From: Streptomyces sp. IMTB 2501
GTDB taxonomy: Bacteria > Actinomycetota > Actinomycetes > Streptomycetales > Streptomycetaceae
Length of the DNA stretch: 64,000 bases
Reading direction: 5' to 3'
Assembly: GCF_001953885.1 (NCBI RefSeq)
Contig: NZ_MQUS01000002.1
Coordinates: forward strand, 186,001-250,000
Part shown: piece by piece, positions 1-8,596 of the stretch
Layout: each line of letters begins with the position of its first letter
How positions within the stretch are numbered: the stretch's first letter is position 1
Made by a program: the position numbers and the translations under genes
The notes under the pieces: model-generated
The model's database searches: none
What the model saw: the letters and a program-made list of their open reading frames with translations, nothing else
Told to the model about the DNA's origin: nothing

Positions 1-5
1 TCCGG

Positions 6-512
6 TCAGTCCGCCGTCGTGCCGTCGGCCGGCTCACCAAGGTTCTCGGCGAGCTGGAACAGAGCCGGCAGTGCGTTGGTGATGGCCGCCCGGGCGCGGT
101 TGTCGAGCGCGGCCAACGCGTCGTCGATACGGCGTTCGTGGGCGGTGGTCCAGGCGGCGAGCTTCTCGCGCCCGGCGTCGGTGAGAGTGACGACGGAGGC
201 CCGGCGATCGGCCGAGTCCACGTCGCGCGCCACCAGCCCCGAGGTGATCATCTGGCCGATCAGTCCGCTGACCGTGCTCGGAGCCAGGCGGCGGCGGGCG
301 GCGAGGTCGCTGATCCGTGCGGGGGAGTGCTCGCCGAGGACCTGGAGCAGCTCGACCTGTGCCATGGGCAGGGTCTCCCACGGGTAGTCGGTGCGGATCG
401 AGGAGCGCAGCGCTCGGCGCAGCCGGGTGACGGCCTCGGTGAGCAGACGGGCCTCGGGCTCCTGCGGGGCGGAGCCGGGCGCGGAGACGTCGGAGCGGGG
501 CTGCGCGGACAT
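6..512 (-). CDS. MarR-family transcriptional regulator
   Basis: A 168-residue protein with one winged helix-turn-helix domain at about residues 45-125. It reads LAPSTVSGLIGQMITSGLVA in the recognition region and then a DRRASVVTLTDAG wing, the usual MarR pattern. Such proteins are dimeric repressors that release DNA on binding phenolics or oxidants. The first 20 residues are a Pro/Ser-rich leader. It is divergent from the sulfur operon at 724 and shares a 211-bp intergenic region with it. That region carries two TACCC-N4-GGGTA palindromes which I assign to the CsoR-family protein instead, so whether this MarR also acts on the operon is unknown. Confidence 0.85.
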   Translation of the reverse strand: MSAQPRSDVSAPGSAPQEPEARLLTEAVTRLRRALRSSIRTDYPWETLPMAQVELLQVLGEHSPARISDLAARRRLAPSTVSGLIGQMITSGLVARDVDSADRRASVVTLTDAGREKLAAWTTAHERRIDDALAALDNRARAAITNALPALFQLAENLGEPADGTTAD

Positions 513-642
513 GCGGCAAGGGTAGCCGGACCGTGCAAAGGCACGGGCCTGACCATCCGCGGCTCGGACGCCCTCCGATCGTCCTTGGGTGCCTCTTCCT
601 CGTTCCGTGCCTGTTTCGAAGGGCTCTCCCTGCTCTCGAAAA

Positions 643-656
643 TACCCCCGGGGGTA
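643..656. promoter_or_regulatory. CstR/CsoR-type operator 1
   Basis: Perfect 14-bp palindrome TACCCCCGGGGGTA, 68 bp upstream of the dioxygenase start. It fits TACCC-N4-GGGTA, shared by four sites in this region and typical of CsoR-family metal or persulfide repressors. Its centre is 34 bp from operator 2. Confidence 0.75.
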
Positions 657-676
657 CTCGTGCTACCGTCGATATA

Positions 677-690
677 TACCCCCGGGGGTA
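677..690. promoter_or_regulatory. CstR/CsoR-type operator 2
   Basis: Second exact copy of TACCCCCGGGGGTA, overlapping an AT-rich GATATA stretch that could be the -10 element of the dioxygenase operon. Repressor bound here would block RNA polymerase directly. The ribosome binding site AAGGGAG lies between this site and the GTG at 724. Confidence 0.75.
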
Positions 691-723
691 AATTCCACTC
701 AAAGGGCTGGAAGGGAGTTCCTC

Positions 724-2088
724 GTGTTCTTCGTCGACACGATCGAGACGGCCGGGCTCGGCAACCGCGGCTACCTGGCAGGCGGCGAGCGGACGGCCGT
801 GGTGGTCGACCCGCCGCGTGACATCGACCGAGTGATCGCGGCGGCCGTACGGCGCGGGGTGCGGATATCCCACGTCGTCGAGACGCACGTCCACAACGAC
901 TACGTCACCGGCGGCCTGGAGCTGGCCCACGTCACGGGCGCCTTCTACCTCGTCCCCGCCGGGGCCGGAGTCTCGTACGCACACGTATCCGTGCGCGACG
1001 GCGACCGCCACGGGATCGACGCCGCCGCGGGCCTGGTCCTGCGTGCACTGGCGACTCCCGGCCACACCCCGCACCACACCTCCTACGCGCTGGAGGAGAA
1101 CGGAACGGCCGTTGCCGCGTTCACCGGCGGCTCCCTGCTGATCGGCACCGTGGGCCGGCCGGATCTGGTCGAACCGCGGCTGACGGAGCGGCTCGCCCGC
1201 GCTCAGCACGCCTCCGCGCACCGGCTGGCCGCCGAACTGCCGGACGCCACGGCGGTGCTGCCCACGCACGGCTTCGGCAGCTTCTGCTCCGCCGGCCGGA
1301 CGACGGGCGAGTCCAGCACGATCGGTGAGGAGAAGGAGTCCAACGAGGCGTTGACGCGTGACGTGGACGGCTTTGTCGCCGACCTGCTGGCCGGTCTGGA
1401 CGACGTACCCGCGTACTACGCCCACATGGGCCCGGCCAACACCGCCGGACCCGCGCCCGTGGATCTGACGCCGCCCGCCGTCGCCGACGCGGACGAGATC
1501 GCCGCCCGGCTCGCCGCCGGGGAGTGGGTGGTCGACCTGCGCCACCGGGTCGCCTTCGCCGAAGGCCATGTGGCGGGTTCGGTCAACTTCGAGGCCGGGG
1601 GACAGCTCGCCACGTACCTGGCCTGGCTGATCCCGTGGGGTAGGCCGGTGACCCTGCTCGCCGCCTCCGCCGAGCAACTCGCCGCCGCACAGCGCGAGTT
1701 GGTCCGGGTCGGCATCGACCGCCCGGCCGCCGCGGCCACCGGAGAGCCGTCGGGCTGGGTAGGCCGGGGCGAGGCCCTCGCCTCCTTCCCGCGGGCCTCG
1801 TTCGCCGACCTCGCGGAGCACGCCGAGGACGGCGTGGTCGTACTGGACGTCCGCCGGGACGCCGAGCGGGCGGCCGGATTCATCGACGGCTCGGTGCACA
1901 TCCCCGTCCACGCCCTGCACCGCCGCCTCCACGAGGTGCCCGAGGGGCAGGTGTGGGTCCACTGCGCCGGCGGCATGCGTGCCGCCATCGCCGCCTCCCT
2001 GCTCGACGCGGCCGGCCGGGGGGTCGTGGCCGTGGACGACTCGTTCGACGCGGCCGAGAAGGCCGGGTTCGCCGTCCGTATGCGCTGA
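724..2088 (+). CDS. Persulfide dioxygenase-rhodanese fusion (CstB-like)
   Basis: 454 residues. The N-terminal half is a metallo-beta-lactamase fold of the ETHE1/persulfide dioxygenase type. It has the metal motif THVHNDYVTGG, a GHTPHHT second histidine motif and a late PTHGFGSFC motif. It is followed by a rhodanese-like domain with no active cysteine, then a C-terminal rhodanese with the loop HCAGGMRA. This three-part layout and length match CstB of staphylococcal cst operons, which oxidises low-molecular-weight persulfides to thiosulfate. I chose the GTG at 724 because AAGGGAG precedes it and the metal-binding fold begins at once (FFVDTIETAG); upstream in-frame codons run through the operators. 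It is the first gene of an operon with the rhodanese at 2153 and the TauE protein at 2521. Confidence 0.88.
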   Translation: MFFVDTIETAGLGNRGYLAGGERTAVVVDPPRDIDRVIAAAVRRGVRISHVVETHVHNDYVTGGLELAHVTGAFYLVPAGAGVSYAHVSVRDGDRHGIDAAAGLVLRALATPGHTPHHTSYALEENGTAVAAFTGGSLLIGTVGRPDLVEPRLTERLARAQHASAHRLAAELPDATAVLPTHGFGSFCSAGRTTGESSTIGEEKESNEALTRDVDGFVADLLAGLDDVPAYYAHMGPANTAGPAPVDLTPPAVADADEIAARLAAGEWVVDLRHRVAFAEGHVAGSVNFEAGGQLATYLAWLIPWGRPVTLLAASAEQLAAAQRELVRVGIDRPAAAATGEPSGWVGRGEALASFPRASFADLAEHAEDGVVVLDVRRDAERAAGFIDGSVHIPVHALHRRLHEVPEGQVWVHCAGGMRAAIAASLLDAAGRGVVAVDDSFDAAEKAGFAVRMR

Positions 2089-2152
2089 CGACGGCCGCCG
2101 CAGATCATCGCCGAGAAGACGACCGAGAAGACGACAAGGAGCGAGAACCACC

Positions 2153-2524
2153 ATGAGTCTCTACGGACGCGGCCGGGGCGCCCCGGCCCGGGTGAGCGCG
2201 TCGGAGGCCGCCGCCGGCACCGGGCACACCGGAACCTCCGTGCTGCTCGATGTGCGCGAAGCCGACGAGTGGTACGCCGGGCACGCCCCCGGCGCCGTCC
2301 ATCTGCCCCTCGCCGCGCTGGCCTCCGGTGCCGCGCTGCCCCATGCGGCGCAGGCACGGCCCGTCGTCGTGATCTGCCGTTCGGGCAACCGATCCCGGCA
2401 GGCCGCCGAACTGCTGTGCGCCCGGGGCGTCAAGGCCGTCGACGTGGTGGGCGGCATGCGGGCCTGGGTGGAAGAGGGACTGCCGGTCGTGGACGCGCGC
2501 GGCGGGAACGGGACCGTCGCGTGA
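2153..2524 (+). CDS. Single-domain rhodanese sulfurtransferase
   Basis: 123 residues forming one rhodanese domain with active loop CRSGNRSR, so the catalytic cysteine is present. It would shuttle persulfide sulfur between thiol carriers in the cytoplasm. The ATG at 2153 follows AAGGAGCGAGAACCACC. Its TGA overlaps the GTG of the next gene, so translation is probably coupled. Its place behind the dioxygenase and before a TauE exporter mirrors cst-type sulfide detoxification operons. Confidence 0.88.
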   Translation: MSLYGRGRGAPARVSASEAAAGTGHTGTSVLLDVREADEWYAGHAPGAVHLPLAALASGAALPHAAQARPVVVICRSGNRSRQAAELLCARGVKAVDVVGGMRAWVEEGLPVVDARGGNGTVA

Positions 2525-3267
2525 GCGTAGTGGTACTCGCGTTGAGCGCCGGCGCGGTCATCGGCCTGGCGCTGGGAGCCCTCGGGGGCGGCGGCAGTGT
2601 CCTGGCCGTTCCGGCCCTGATCTACCTGCTCGGTTTCACTCCGGTCGCGGCCACCACGGCCAGCCTCGTCATCGTGACCGTGACCTCCGCGACCGCCCTG
2701 TCGGCGCACGCCCGCGACGGGCAGGTCCGCTGGCGCACGGGGCTGCTCTTCGCGGCTGCGGGGATCGGGCCCGCCATGCTGGGCGGCGCACTCGCCGGAC
2801 ACCTGCCGGGGGCCGCACTGACCGTGGCCTTCGCCGTGGTCGCGGCTGCCGCCGCCGTACGCATGCTCAGGCCGCGCTCCTCCGCCCAGAACACCGTCCA
2901 GGTACGGCCGGGCCGGGCGGCGGCCGCAGGTGCCGGACTCGGCGCTGTCACCGGCGTCCTCGGTGTGGGCGGCGGCTTCCTCGCCGTGCCCGCTCTGGTC
3001 AACATCCTCGGGATGCGGATGCGGGCGGCCGTGGGCACCAGCCTGCTCGTCATCACGGTCAACTCGCTGGCCGCGCTGGTGATGCGTGCCGGTACGGCCG
3101 GCGGCCTGGACTGGGGCGTCATCGGGCCGTTCGCCGGGGCGGCGGTCCTGGGCGCCTGGGACGGCAAGCGGCTGTCGGCGAGGCTGCCCGGGCACGTACT
3201 CCAACGGGTCTTCGCCCTCGTCCTGCTCACGGTCGCCGGCGCCATGCTGATGGACGCGGTGGTGTGA
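2521..3267 (+). CDS. TauE/SafE-family sulfite or sulfur-anion exporter
   Basis: 248 residues with about eight hydrophobic segments and the two-repeat TauE/SafE (DUF81) layout. Each half carries a GGG(G/S) turn: ALGGGGSVLAVPAL near residue 20 and GVGGGFLAVPALV near residue 145. The family exports sulfite, sulfonates or thiosulfate, which fits removal of products made by the upstream dioxygenase. The GTG start overlaps the preceding stop (GTGA). It is convergent with the repressor gene that ends 22 bp downstream. Confidence 0.88.
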   Translation: MSVVVLALSAGAVIGLALGALGGGGSVLAVPALIYLLGFTPVAATTASLVIVTVTSATALSAHARDGQVRWRTGLLFAAAGIGPAMLGGALAGHLPGAALTVAFAVVAAAAAVRMLRPRSSAQNTVQVRPGRAAAAGAGLGAVTGVLGVGGGFLAVPALVNILGMRMRAAVGTSLLVITVNSLAALVMRAGTAGGLDWGVIGPFAGAAVLGAWDGKRLSARLPGHVLQRVFALVLLTVAGAMLMDAVV

Positions 3268-3288
3268 TGGTGGCCCGACCAGCCATTC

Positions 3289-3585
<297 letters not shown>

Positions 3586-3593
3586 TCAAGAAA

Positions 3594-3607
3594 TACCCCT
3601 AGGGGTA
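3594..3607. promoter_or_regulatory. CstR/CsoR-type operator 3
   Basis: Palindrome TACCCCTAGGGGTA in the 81-bp gap between the divergent repressor and rhodanese-membrane genes. It differs from operators 1 and 2 only in the central four bases. One bound repressor could control both directions. Confidence 0.75.
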
Positions 3608-3657
3608 CTGTACGTCCCGGTTCGGGACGGCGGCGACCATCAAGGATCACATCTGCC

Positions 3658-4239
3658 ATGACCACCACCCCCCTTGCCCTCGACACCGACCAGGCCCGCG
3701 CCCGGCTGCCCGAACTCACCGTCATCGACGTGCGCACCCCCGGCGAGTACGCCTCCGGTCACGTGCCCGGAGCCCTCAACATCCCCCTGGACCGGATCCG
3801 TCGCGCGCTGCCCGAGATCCGGCACGCCGCCGCACGGGGCCAGGTCCTCGTGGTGTGCGCCTCCGGCGCCCGCTCGGAGAACACCTGCGAGCTCCTTGCG
3901 GAGCACGGCATCCCGGCCGCCACCCTCGTCGGCGGAACCGCCGCGTGGGCCGGCGCGGGACACGACCTGCAGCGTCCCGCCGCGTGTGAGACCCGGGCCG
4001 GCTGGAGCATGGAGCGACAGGTCCGTTTCACCGCCGGCACGGCCGTACTCCTGGGCCTGCTTCTCGGCCTGCTCGTGCACCCGGCCTTCCAATTCCTCTC
4101 GGCCGGCATCGCGGGCGGCCTCGTCTTCTCCGCGCTCACCGACACCTGCGGCATGGCGGTCCTGCTGGGCAAGCTGCCCCACAACCGGCCGCGTCCGGCC
4201 GACCTCGCCACGACGCTCGCCACACTGCGCCGCGGCTGA
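3658..4239 (+). CDS. Rhodanese with C-terminal two-helix membrane domain (YgaP-like)
   Basis: 193 residues. Residues 1-105 are a rhodanese with DVRTPGEYASGHVPGALNIP and the active loop CASGARSE. Residues 120-180 form the DUF2892 module: two transmembrane helices, then TDTCGMAVLLGKLP. YgaP of E. coli has this same order and places sulfurtransferase activity at the membrane. The ATG at 3658 was chosen because the rhodanese fold starts directly after it; there is no strong ribosome site. It is transcribed from the promoter carrying operator 3, so it belongs to the persulfide regulon. Confidence 0.85.
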   Translation: MTTTPLALDTDQARARLPELTVIDVRTPGEYASGHVPGALNIPLDRIRRALPEIRHAAARGQVLVVCASGARSENTCELLAEHGIPAATLVGGTAAWAGAGHDLQRPAACETRAGWSMERQVRFTAGTAVLLGLLLGLLVHPAFQFLSAGIAGGLVFSALTDTCGMAVLLGKLPHNRPRPADLATTLATLRRG

Positions 4240-4285
4240 CGACCGTCAGTACGGACCCGTCACGGATGCCGGGGCGCACGGCCGT

Positions 4286-4325
4286 CCGGCATTCCACCGC
4301 CTGCTCCGGCATTCCACCGCCTGCT
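4286..4325. repeat. 20-bp perfect tandem duplication
   Basis: CCGGCATTCCACCGCCTGCT occurs twice back to back between the rhodanese stop and the end of the convergent gene at 4333. No coding or hairpin role is evident. Confidence 0.9.
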
Positions 4326-4332
4326 GCGGCAA

Positions 4333-4626
4333 TCAGGAACCGCCGTCCCGTGGCCGGGCAGCGATGGCCTGTTCGGTCGCGCCCGCCTGCTCAAGGAGCA
4401 GGCGGGCCAGGCCGCGTGCCTCGTCCGGGGTGAGCGCCGCCCAGACTCCCGGCTCGCCTCCCTGGTCCTCTCCCACGTTCAGGGCGATCCGGCTGACGGG
4501 CCGGTCCGGATGTCCGAACCGAAGGCACCGGACCTGGATCCTGCGCCCGCACTTGGTCACCAGAGGGATCTCTTCGGCGCGGCTCACTTCGATCCTGTGG
4601 AGCCGGTCGCTTCCTGTCGTCGTCAT
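4333..4626 (-). CDS. Small conserved-looking protein of unknown function
   Basis: 97 residues with no domain I recognise. It starts MTTTGSDRLHRIEVSRAEEI, has one CGRRIQVRCLRFG segment with two cysteines, and ends in a helix rich in Ala and Leu (TPDEARGLARLLLEQ). I chose the ATG at 4626, which has GGAGGAG ten bases upstream, over a GTG nine bases earlier that abuts the ribosome site. A fourth TACCC-N4-GGGTA palindrome lies 57 bp upstream, so it may belong to the sulfur-stress regulon. Confidence 0.6.
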   Translation of the reverse strand: MTTTGSDRLHRIEVSRAEEIPLVTKCGRRIQVRCLRFGHPDRPVSRIALNVGEDQGGEPGVWAALTPDEARGLARLLLEQAGATEQAIAARPRDGGS

Positions 4627-4683
4627 CGCTCTCACGCTCCTCCGCCGGTCGGTTCCGTCCCGCGGTCGCCACCCCGGGGCCCA

Positions 4684-4697
4684 TACCCGGCGGGGTA
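4684..4697. promoter_or_regulatory. Probable CstR/CsoR-type operator 4
   Basis: TACCC-GGCG-GGGTA, extended to ATACCC/GGGTAT at 4683-4698. The arms are identical to those of the three sites above but the centre is not palindromic. It lies upstream of the minus-strand gene ending at 4333. Confidence 0.5.
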
Positions 4698-4765
4698 TCA
4701 GCGTCAGCGCTCCGTGCGCAGGAGTTGTTCCCGCTCCGGCTTCACCGGCCCAGCCGCTGCCCCGG

Positions 4766-6223
4766 TCACAAGGCCGCCCGCGACGGTTCCGGAGCCGTGC
4801 GCGGGCTCAGCCATGCCGCTACGACGGCCACGGCCGAGGCCGCCACCAGGACGACCGCGGCGCAGCGGCTGCCGGTCTGGATGTCGCCGCTGCCCGCCAG
4901 GTGCAGGGCGAGGGTCACCAGAGCGACGCCCAGCGCGGTGCCGAGCCCTCGTGTCATGTTCACCAGGCCACCGCCCGTACCGGAGGAGCGAGCGGGTATC
5001 GCGCCCATGACCATGGCGTTGTTGGCCGGAGTGAACACCCCGAGCCCCAGCCCGGCCAGTGCCAGCACCGGCACCAGCCAGCCGGGCGTCAGCGGGACCG
5101 CCAGTAGCCCGGCCACGGCCAGGGTGAAGAGCCCGGCCCCGGCGAGGCAGCGCGCGCGGTCCGGGAGGCTGTGCGGCAGCAGCCGGTCACCGCCGGTCGC
5201 GGCCAGCGCGAACCCCGCCGGCAGGGCGGTGAGCACCAGTCCGGCGGTCAGGTCCGAAGAACCCCGCGCGGTGAGGACGACCGGCACCAGCACCAGCGGC
5301 CCGAACAGCACCAGGTAGCCGCTCAGCGCCCCCACCAGCCCGAATGCCACCGCCCGCACCCGCAGCATGGCCAGGTCCAGCAGGGGTGCGGTCGTCCGCC
5401 GCTGTCGCCGGACGAAGGCCCAGCCCGCCCAGGCGGCCACCGCGAACAGCGCGGCCACGCCCCAGCCGGGCACCGGCAACCCGGATGCCGCGGACACACC
5501 CAGCAGGGCGCTGGTGGTCGCCGAGGCCAGCAGGGCGAGGCCGGGCCGGTCGAAGCGGGCGACACGCGTCCGGGCCCGGGTGCGGGGCAGCAGATAGTGC
5601 CCGCCGACCAGCGCGACCACACCGACGGGGACGTTCACCCAGAACACCCACCGCCAGCCCAGCGTCGACACCAGTGCCCCGCCCACCGTCGGTCCCAGCG
5701 CCAGTCCCAGCGCCTGGGCGGCGGCCTGTACGCCCAGGGCGCTGCGCATCCGCTCGCGCGGCGCGCTGGTGGTCACCAGCGCCACACTGTTGGCCTGCAT
5801 CATGGCCGCCCCGGCCGCCTGGACCACGCGGAACGCCACGAGGGCCCACAGTGAGGGCGCGAAGCCGCAGGCGGCGGAGACCAGCGTGAAGACCGCGAAC
5901 CCGTACAGGTACAGCAGCTTGCGACCGTGCGCGTCCGCCAGTCGGCCGGCGGGCACCAGCAACGCCACAAGGGTCAGCAGATAGGCCAGCGACACCCATT
6001 CCACCGCCGCCAGCGAGGCGTGGAACCCGGTGCGCAGGCTGCCGTAGGTGAGCGTCACGATGCTGGCGTCCAACTGCCCCATGAACGCGCCGAAGCACAC
6101 CGCGCCCACGGCCAGCCACCAGCCGTTCGGCCGCTCCCTTATCCCCGCCGGGCGGGGGCGCTCCGCGGTGAGTACGGCAGGCCAGCGCCTCCTGGACGGG
6201 TGGGGACTCATGTCGGTGGCCAT
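4766..6223 (-). CDS. MFS exporter, DHA2 (14-helix) drug:proton antiporter type
   Basis: 485 residues with about 14 transmembrane helices. It has the MFS motif A variant GRLADAHGRK after helix 2 and a motif C-like stretch GLALGPTVGGAL in helix 5. DHA2 proteins expel drugs or endogenous metabolites using the proton gradient. ATG at 6223. It ends facing the sulfur region and lies 90 bp from the stop of the glycosyltransferase operon. It may help export the product of the neighbouring antibiotic cluster, but moenomycin export is normally credited to ABC systems, so this is only a possibility. Confidence 0.88.
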   Translation of the reverse strand: MATDMSPHPSRRRWPAVLTAERPRPAGIRERPNGWWLAVGAVCFGAFMGQLDASIVTLTYGSLRTGFHASLAAVEWVSLAYLLTLVALLVPAGRLADAHGRKLLYLYGFAVFTLVSAACGFAPSLWALVAFRVVQAAGAAMMQANSVALVTTSAPRERMRSALGVQAAAQALGLALGPTVGGALVSTLGWRWVFWVNVPVGVVALVGGHYLLPRTRARTRVARFDRPGLALLASATTSALLGVSAASGLPVPGWGVAALFAVAAWAGWAFVRRQRRTTAPLLDLAMLRVRAVAFGLVGALSGYLVLFGPLVLVPVVLTARGSSDLTAGLVLTALPAGFALAATGGDRLLPHSLPDRARCLAGAGLFTLAVAGLLAVPLTPGWLVPVLALAGLGLGVFTPANNAMVMGAIPARSSGTGGGLVNMTRGLGTALGVALVTLALHLAGSGDIQTGSRCAAVVLVAASAVAVVAAWLSPRTAPEPSRAAL

Positions 6224-6313
6224 ACCTGCAAGGTTACATCGGGCACCGAAATATTCGGCCAGCGTCCTATCTCGGGCTCGGGGAGCCTCAGGCGCGGTAT
6301 TGCCGGGCGGTTC

Positions 6314-8596
6314 TCACAGGTATCTGACGCCCTGCTGGATGCTGCCCGCGAGAAAGCCCGCCAGGCGGGCGGCGTAGCGGATCCAGCGGCGGCGGGCGGG
6401 GGAGTGAAGCAGGTCGGGCGTGTGGAGGAGGAGCCAGGACCAGTTGGCGAGGACGACTCGGCCGGCGCGGCGCTCGAAGCCGGCATTGCGGTAGGCGGCG
6501 TACAGCCGGGCGCCCGACCTGCCGTAGTTCCACTTCTGGCGGGCCAGGGCGGTCAGCTCGGCGCGCAACCGGTAGTGCATGCGGGCGTCGGGTGCGTAGC
6601 GGACCCGGTAGCCGCACAGATGGGCTCGCCAGGACAGGTCCATGTCCTCGCCGCCCGCGCGATAGTGCTCGTCCCAGCCGCCGATCGTGGTCAACACGTC
6701 TTTCCAGGCGGCGCAGTTGGCGCCGCGGGCGAAGGGCAGGAAGTCCGGCTGCTGGGTCATCGGCAGCGGCTGCTCGTCGAGGTGGGCGGGGGACAGCACG
6801 CTGCTGTCCAGGCTGCCGCCGAGCACGTCGGCCTGGCATGCCGCCCTGGCGAGGGCCCCGAGCCAGCCCGGGTCGGCCTCGTCGTCGGCGTCGCAGAAGG
6901 CGATGAAGTCGCCGTGGGCGGCCGCCACTCCACGGTTGCGGGCATGACTCTCGCCCCGCCGGTCGCCCGCGTCGATCAGACGCAGTCCGGGCAGTTCGCG
7001 GCGGGCGCTCTCCGCGACGGCGCGGGTGGTGTCGATGGAGCCGTTGTCGACGATCAGGACTTCCCACGCCCCTGTGTACGTCTGAGCCGCCAGCGCGCGC
7101 AGCTGGGCGGGGAGGGTGAGGGCGCCGTTGCGGACCGGGATCACGACGGACACGAGCCGAGGGGAGCTGCGGCGGTGGGGCCCTGCGGTGGCGGGGGCAC
7201 ACATGGTGGGGCCGGTCAGCCGGGCGCGGCGCATCACCTCGGCCTGAGCGGCGGAAGTGACAGGTGCGTCCGGAGCGGCGGACCTCGTGGCGTCGGTGCC
7301 GTCGGCCCGGCGCCGTACCAGCAGCCCGGCAAGGGCCAGGCGGGCCGCGCCGCCACCGCTGGTCGTCAGCAGGTCACGGCGTACGGCGTAGCCCCCGGTG
7401 TCGCCTGTGTATGGGGCGGGTGGCAGGGCTATGCCGTCCACCAGGCCGTCGGGGCGGAGCCGGAGCAGACCGCACTCCACCAGTCCCGCGCCGTCCGCCG
7501 CCGCCAGGGCCAGCTGGCGCAGCCAGTCGGGCAGTGCCTCGTCCCGGCCGTGCAAGAAGGCGACGTGCGGGGTCCGCGCGGCGCGCGCCGCCTCGACGCA
7601 GGCCGCCGCGACGGCCTGCGGGGCGCGGTGCAGGAAACGCACCCGCGCGTGTGCCGCCTCCGCCGGGCCGACCACGGTGATCCCGGCGGGCGGCAGTGTC
7701 TGGCGCAGAAGGCTGTCCACGGCCGGTTCCCAGTCGCCCTCCGGCGCCGCGACCACGACCTCCGGCGCGGGTAGCGCGGCCATGTCCTCCTGCGCCGGTG
7801 GCGCGACTACGTTCTCCGGTGCCGGTGGTGCGCCCAGGTCTCCTGGCGCCGGTGGTGTGGCCATGTCCTTCGGCGCTGGTGGCGCTGCCGCGTCCTGCGG
7901 TCGCGGTGTTGCGGCTACGTCCTCTGGCGTAGATGGCGCGCCCACGTCCTCCGGCGCTGGTGGCGCGCCAAAGTCCCCTGGCGCCGGTAGCGCGAATATG
8001 TCCTTTGGTGCTGGTGGCGCTGCTGCGTCCTGCGGTCGCGGTGCGGGTACGTCTTTCGGGGCTGGTGGCGTGCCCTCGTCCTCTGGCACATGTGGTGCGG
8101 CCGTGTCCTTCGGTGCTGTTGGCGCTGCCGCGTCCTCTGGCCGCGGTGTTGCGGCTACGTCCTCTGGCGCGGATGGCGCGCCCACGTCCTCCGGCGCTGG
8201 TGGCGCGCCAAAGTCCCCTGGCGCCGGTAGCGCGAATATGTCCTTTGGTGCTGGTGGCGCTGCCGCGTCCTGCGGTCGCGGTGGTGCGGGTACGTCTTTC
8301 GGGGCTGGTGGCGTGCTCTCGTCCTCTGGGACATGTGGTGTGGCCATGTCCTTCGGTGCTGGTGGCGCTGCTGCGTACCCTGGTCGCGGTGGTGCCGCTA
8401 CGTCTTCCGGGGCTGGTGGCGCGGCCATGTCCTCCGGTGCAGGTGGCGCGACTACGTTCTCCGGCGCTGCTGGTGCGCCCTCGTCCTCTGGCGCTGGTGG
8501 TGCGGCTACGTCCGTCGCCGCCGGCTCGGCCACGTATTCCGGCGGAGGTGGCGCCACGGGGGCCTCCGGCCCCGGTTTCGCGGACACGGGCCTCAC
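6314..8596 (-). CDS. GT2-type glycosyltransferase with long N-terminal Pro/Ala repeat region
   Basis: 760 residues in three parts. Residues about 33-283 are some 28 copies of a 9-residue repeat, consensus PPAP(E/K)DxxA. Residues about 284-440 look like a decayed GT-A domain without an acidic metal motif (LLRQTLPPAGITVVGPAEAA; HVAFLHGRDEALPDW). Residues about 480-740 are a canonical GT2 domain: VSVVIPVRNG, VLIVDNGSIDTT, the DAD metal motif at 569-571 and GGWDEHYRAGGEDMDLSWR. The C-terminus is hydrophobic and basic (WIRYAARLAGFLAGSIQQGV), suggesting membrane contact. The GTG start overlaps the upstream stop (GTGA), so it is translationally coupled. Candidate for one sugar transfer in the phosphoglycolipid pathway. 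I know of no moenomycin glycosyltransferase with such a repeat. Confidence 0.85.
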   Translation of the reverse strand: MRPVSAKPGPEAPVAPPPPEYVAEPAATDVAAPPAPEDEGAPAAPENVVAPPAPEDMAAPPAPEDVAAPPRPGYAAAPPAPKDMATPHVPEDESTPPAPKDVPAPPRPQDAAAPPAPKDIFALPAPGDFGAPPAPEDVGAPSAPEDVAATPRPEDAAAPTAPKDTAAPHVPEDEGTPPAPKDVPAPRPQDAAAPPAPKDIFALPAPGDFGAPPAPEDVGAPSTPEDVAATPRPQDAAAPPAPKDMATPPAPGDLGAPPAPENVVAPPAQEDMAALPAPEVVVAAPEGDWEPAVDSLLRQTLPPAGITVVGPAEAAHARVRFLHRAPQAVAAACVEAARAARTPHVAFLHGRDEALPDWLRQLALAAADGAGLVECGLLRLRPDGLVDGIALPPAPYTGDTGGYAVRRDLLTTSGGGAARLALAGLLVRRRADGTDATRSAAPDAPVTSAAQAEVMRRARLTGPTMCAPATAGPHRRSSPRLVSVVIPVRNGALTLPAQLRALAAQTYTGAWEVLIVDNGSIDTTRAVAESARRELPGLRLIDAGDRRGESHARNRGVAAAHGDFIAFCDADDEADPGWLGALARAACQADVLGGSLDSSVLSPAHLDEQPLPMTQQPDFLPFARGANCAAWKDVLTTIGGWDEHYRAGGEDMDLSWRAHLCGYRVRYAPDARMHYRLRAELTALARQKWNYGRSGARLYAAYRNAGFERRAGRVVLANWSWLLLHTPDLLHSPARRRWIRYAARLAGFLAGSIQQGVRYL
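7748..8500 (-). repeat. 27-bp coding tandem repeats with a 240-bp higher-order duplication
   Basis: About 28 degenerate 27-bp units encode the 9-residue repeats of the glycosyltransferase. A larger block recurs: the stretch from about 7938 is nearly identical to the one from about 8178, an offset of 240 bp (80 codons, one codon short of nine units). Because the unit is a multiple of three and GC-rich, all three frames of the opposite strand stay open here and give spurious long ORFs. Confidence 0.95.

Noticed and set aside
4766..6223. Assigning the DHA2 exporter to the phosphoglycolipid cluster
   Set aside because: It is adjacent and on the same strand as the glycosyltransferase genes, but characterised export in this pathway is by ABC systems, which are already present. 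Left as unassigned.
7748..8500. CRISPR-like array
   Set aside because: The 27-bp units are contiguous with no unique spacers and form one open protein frame.
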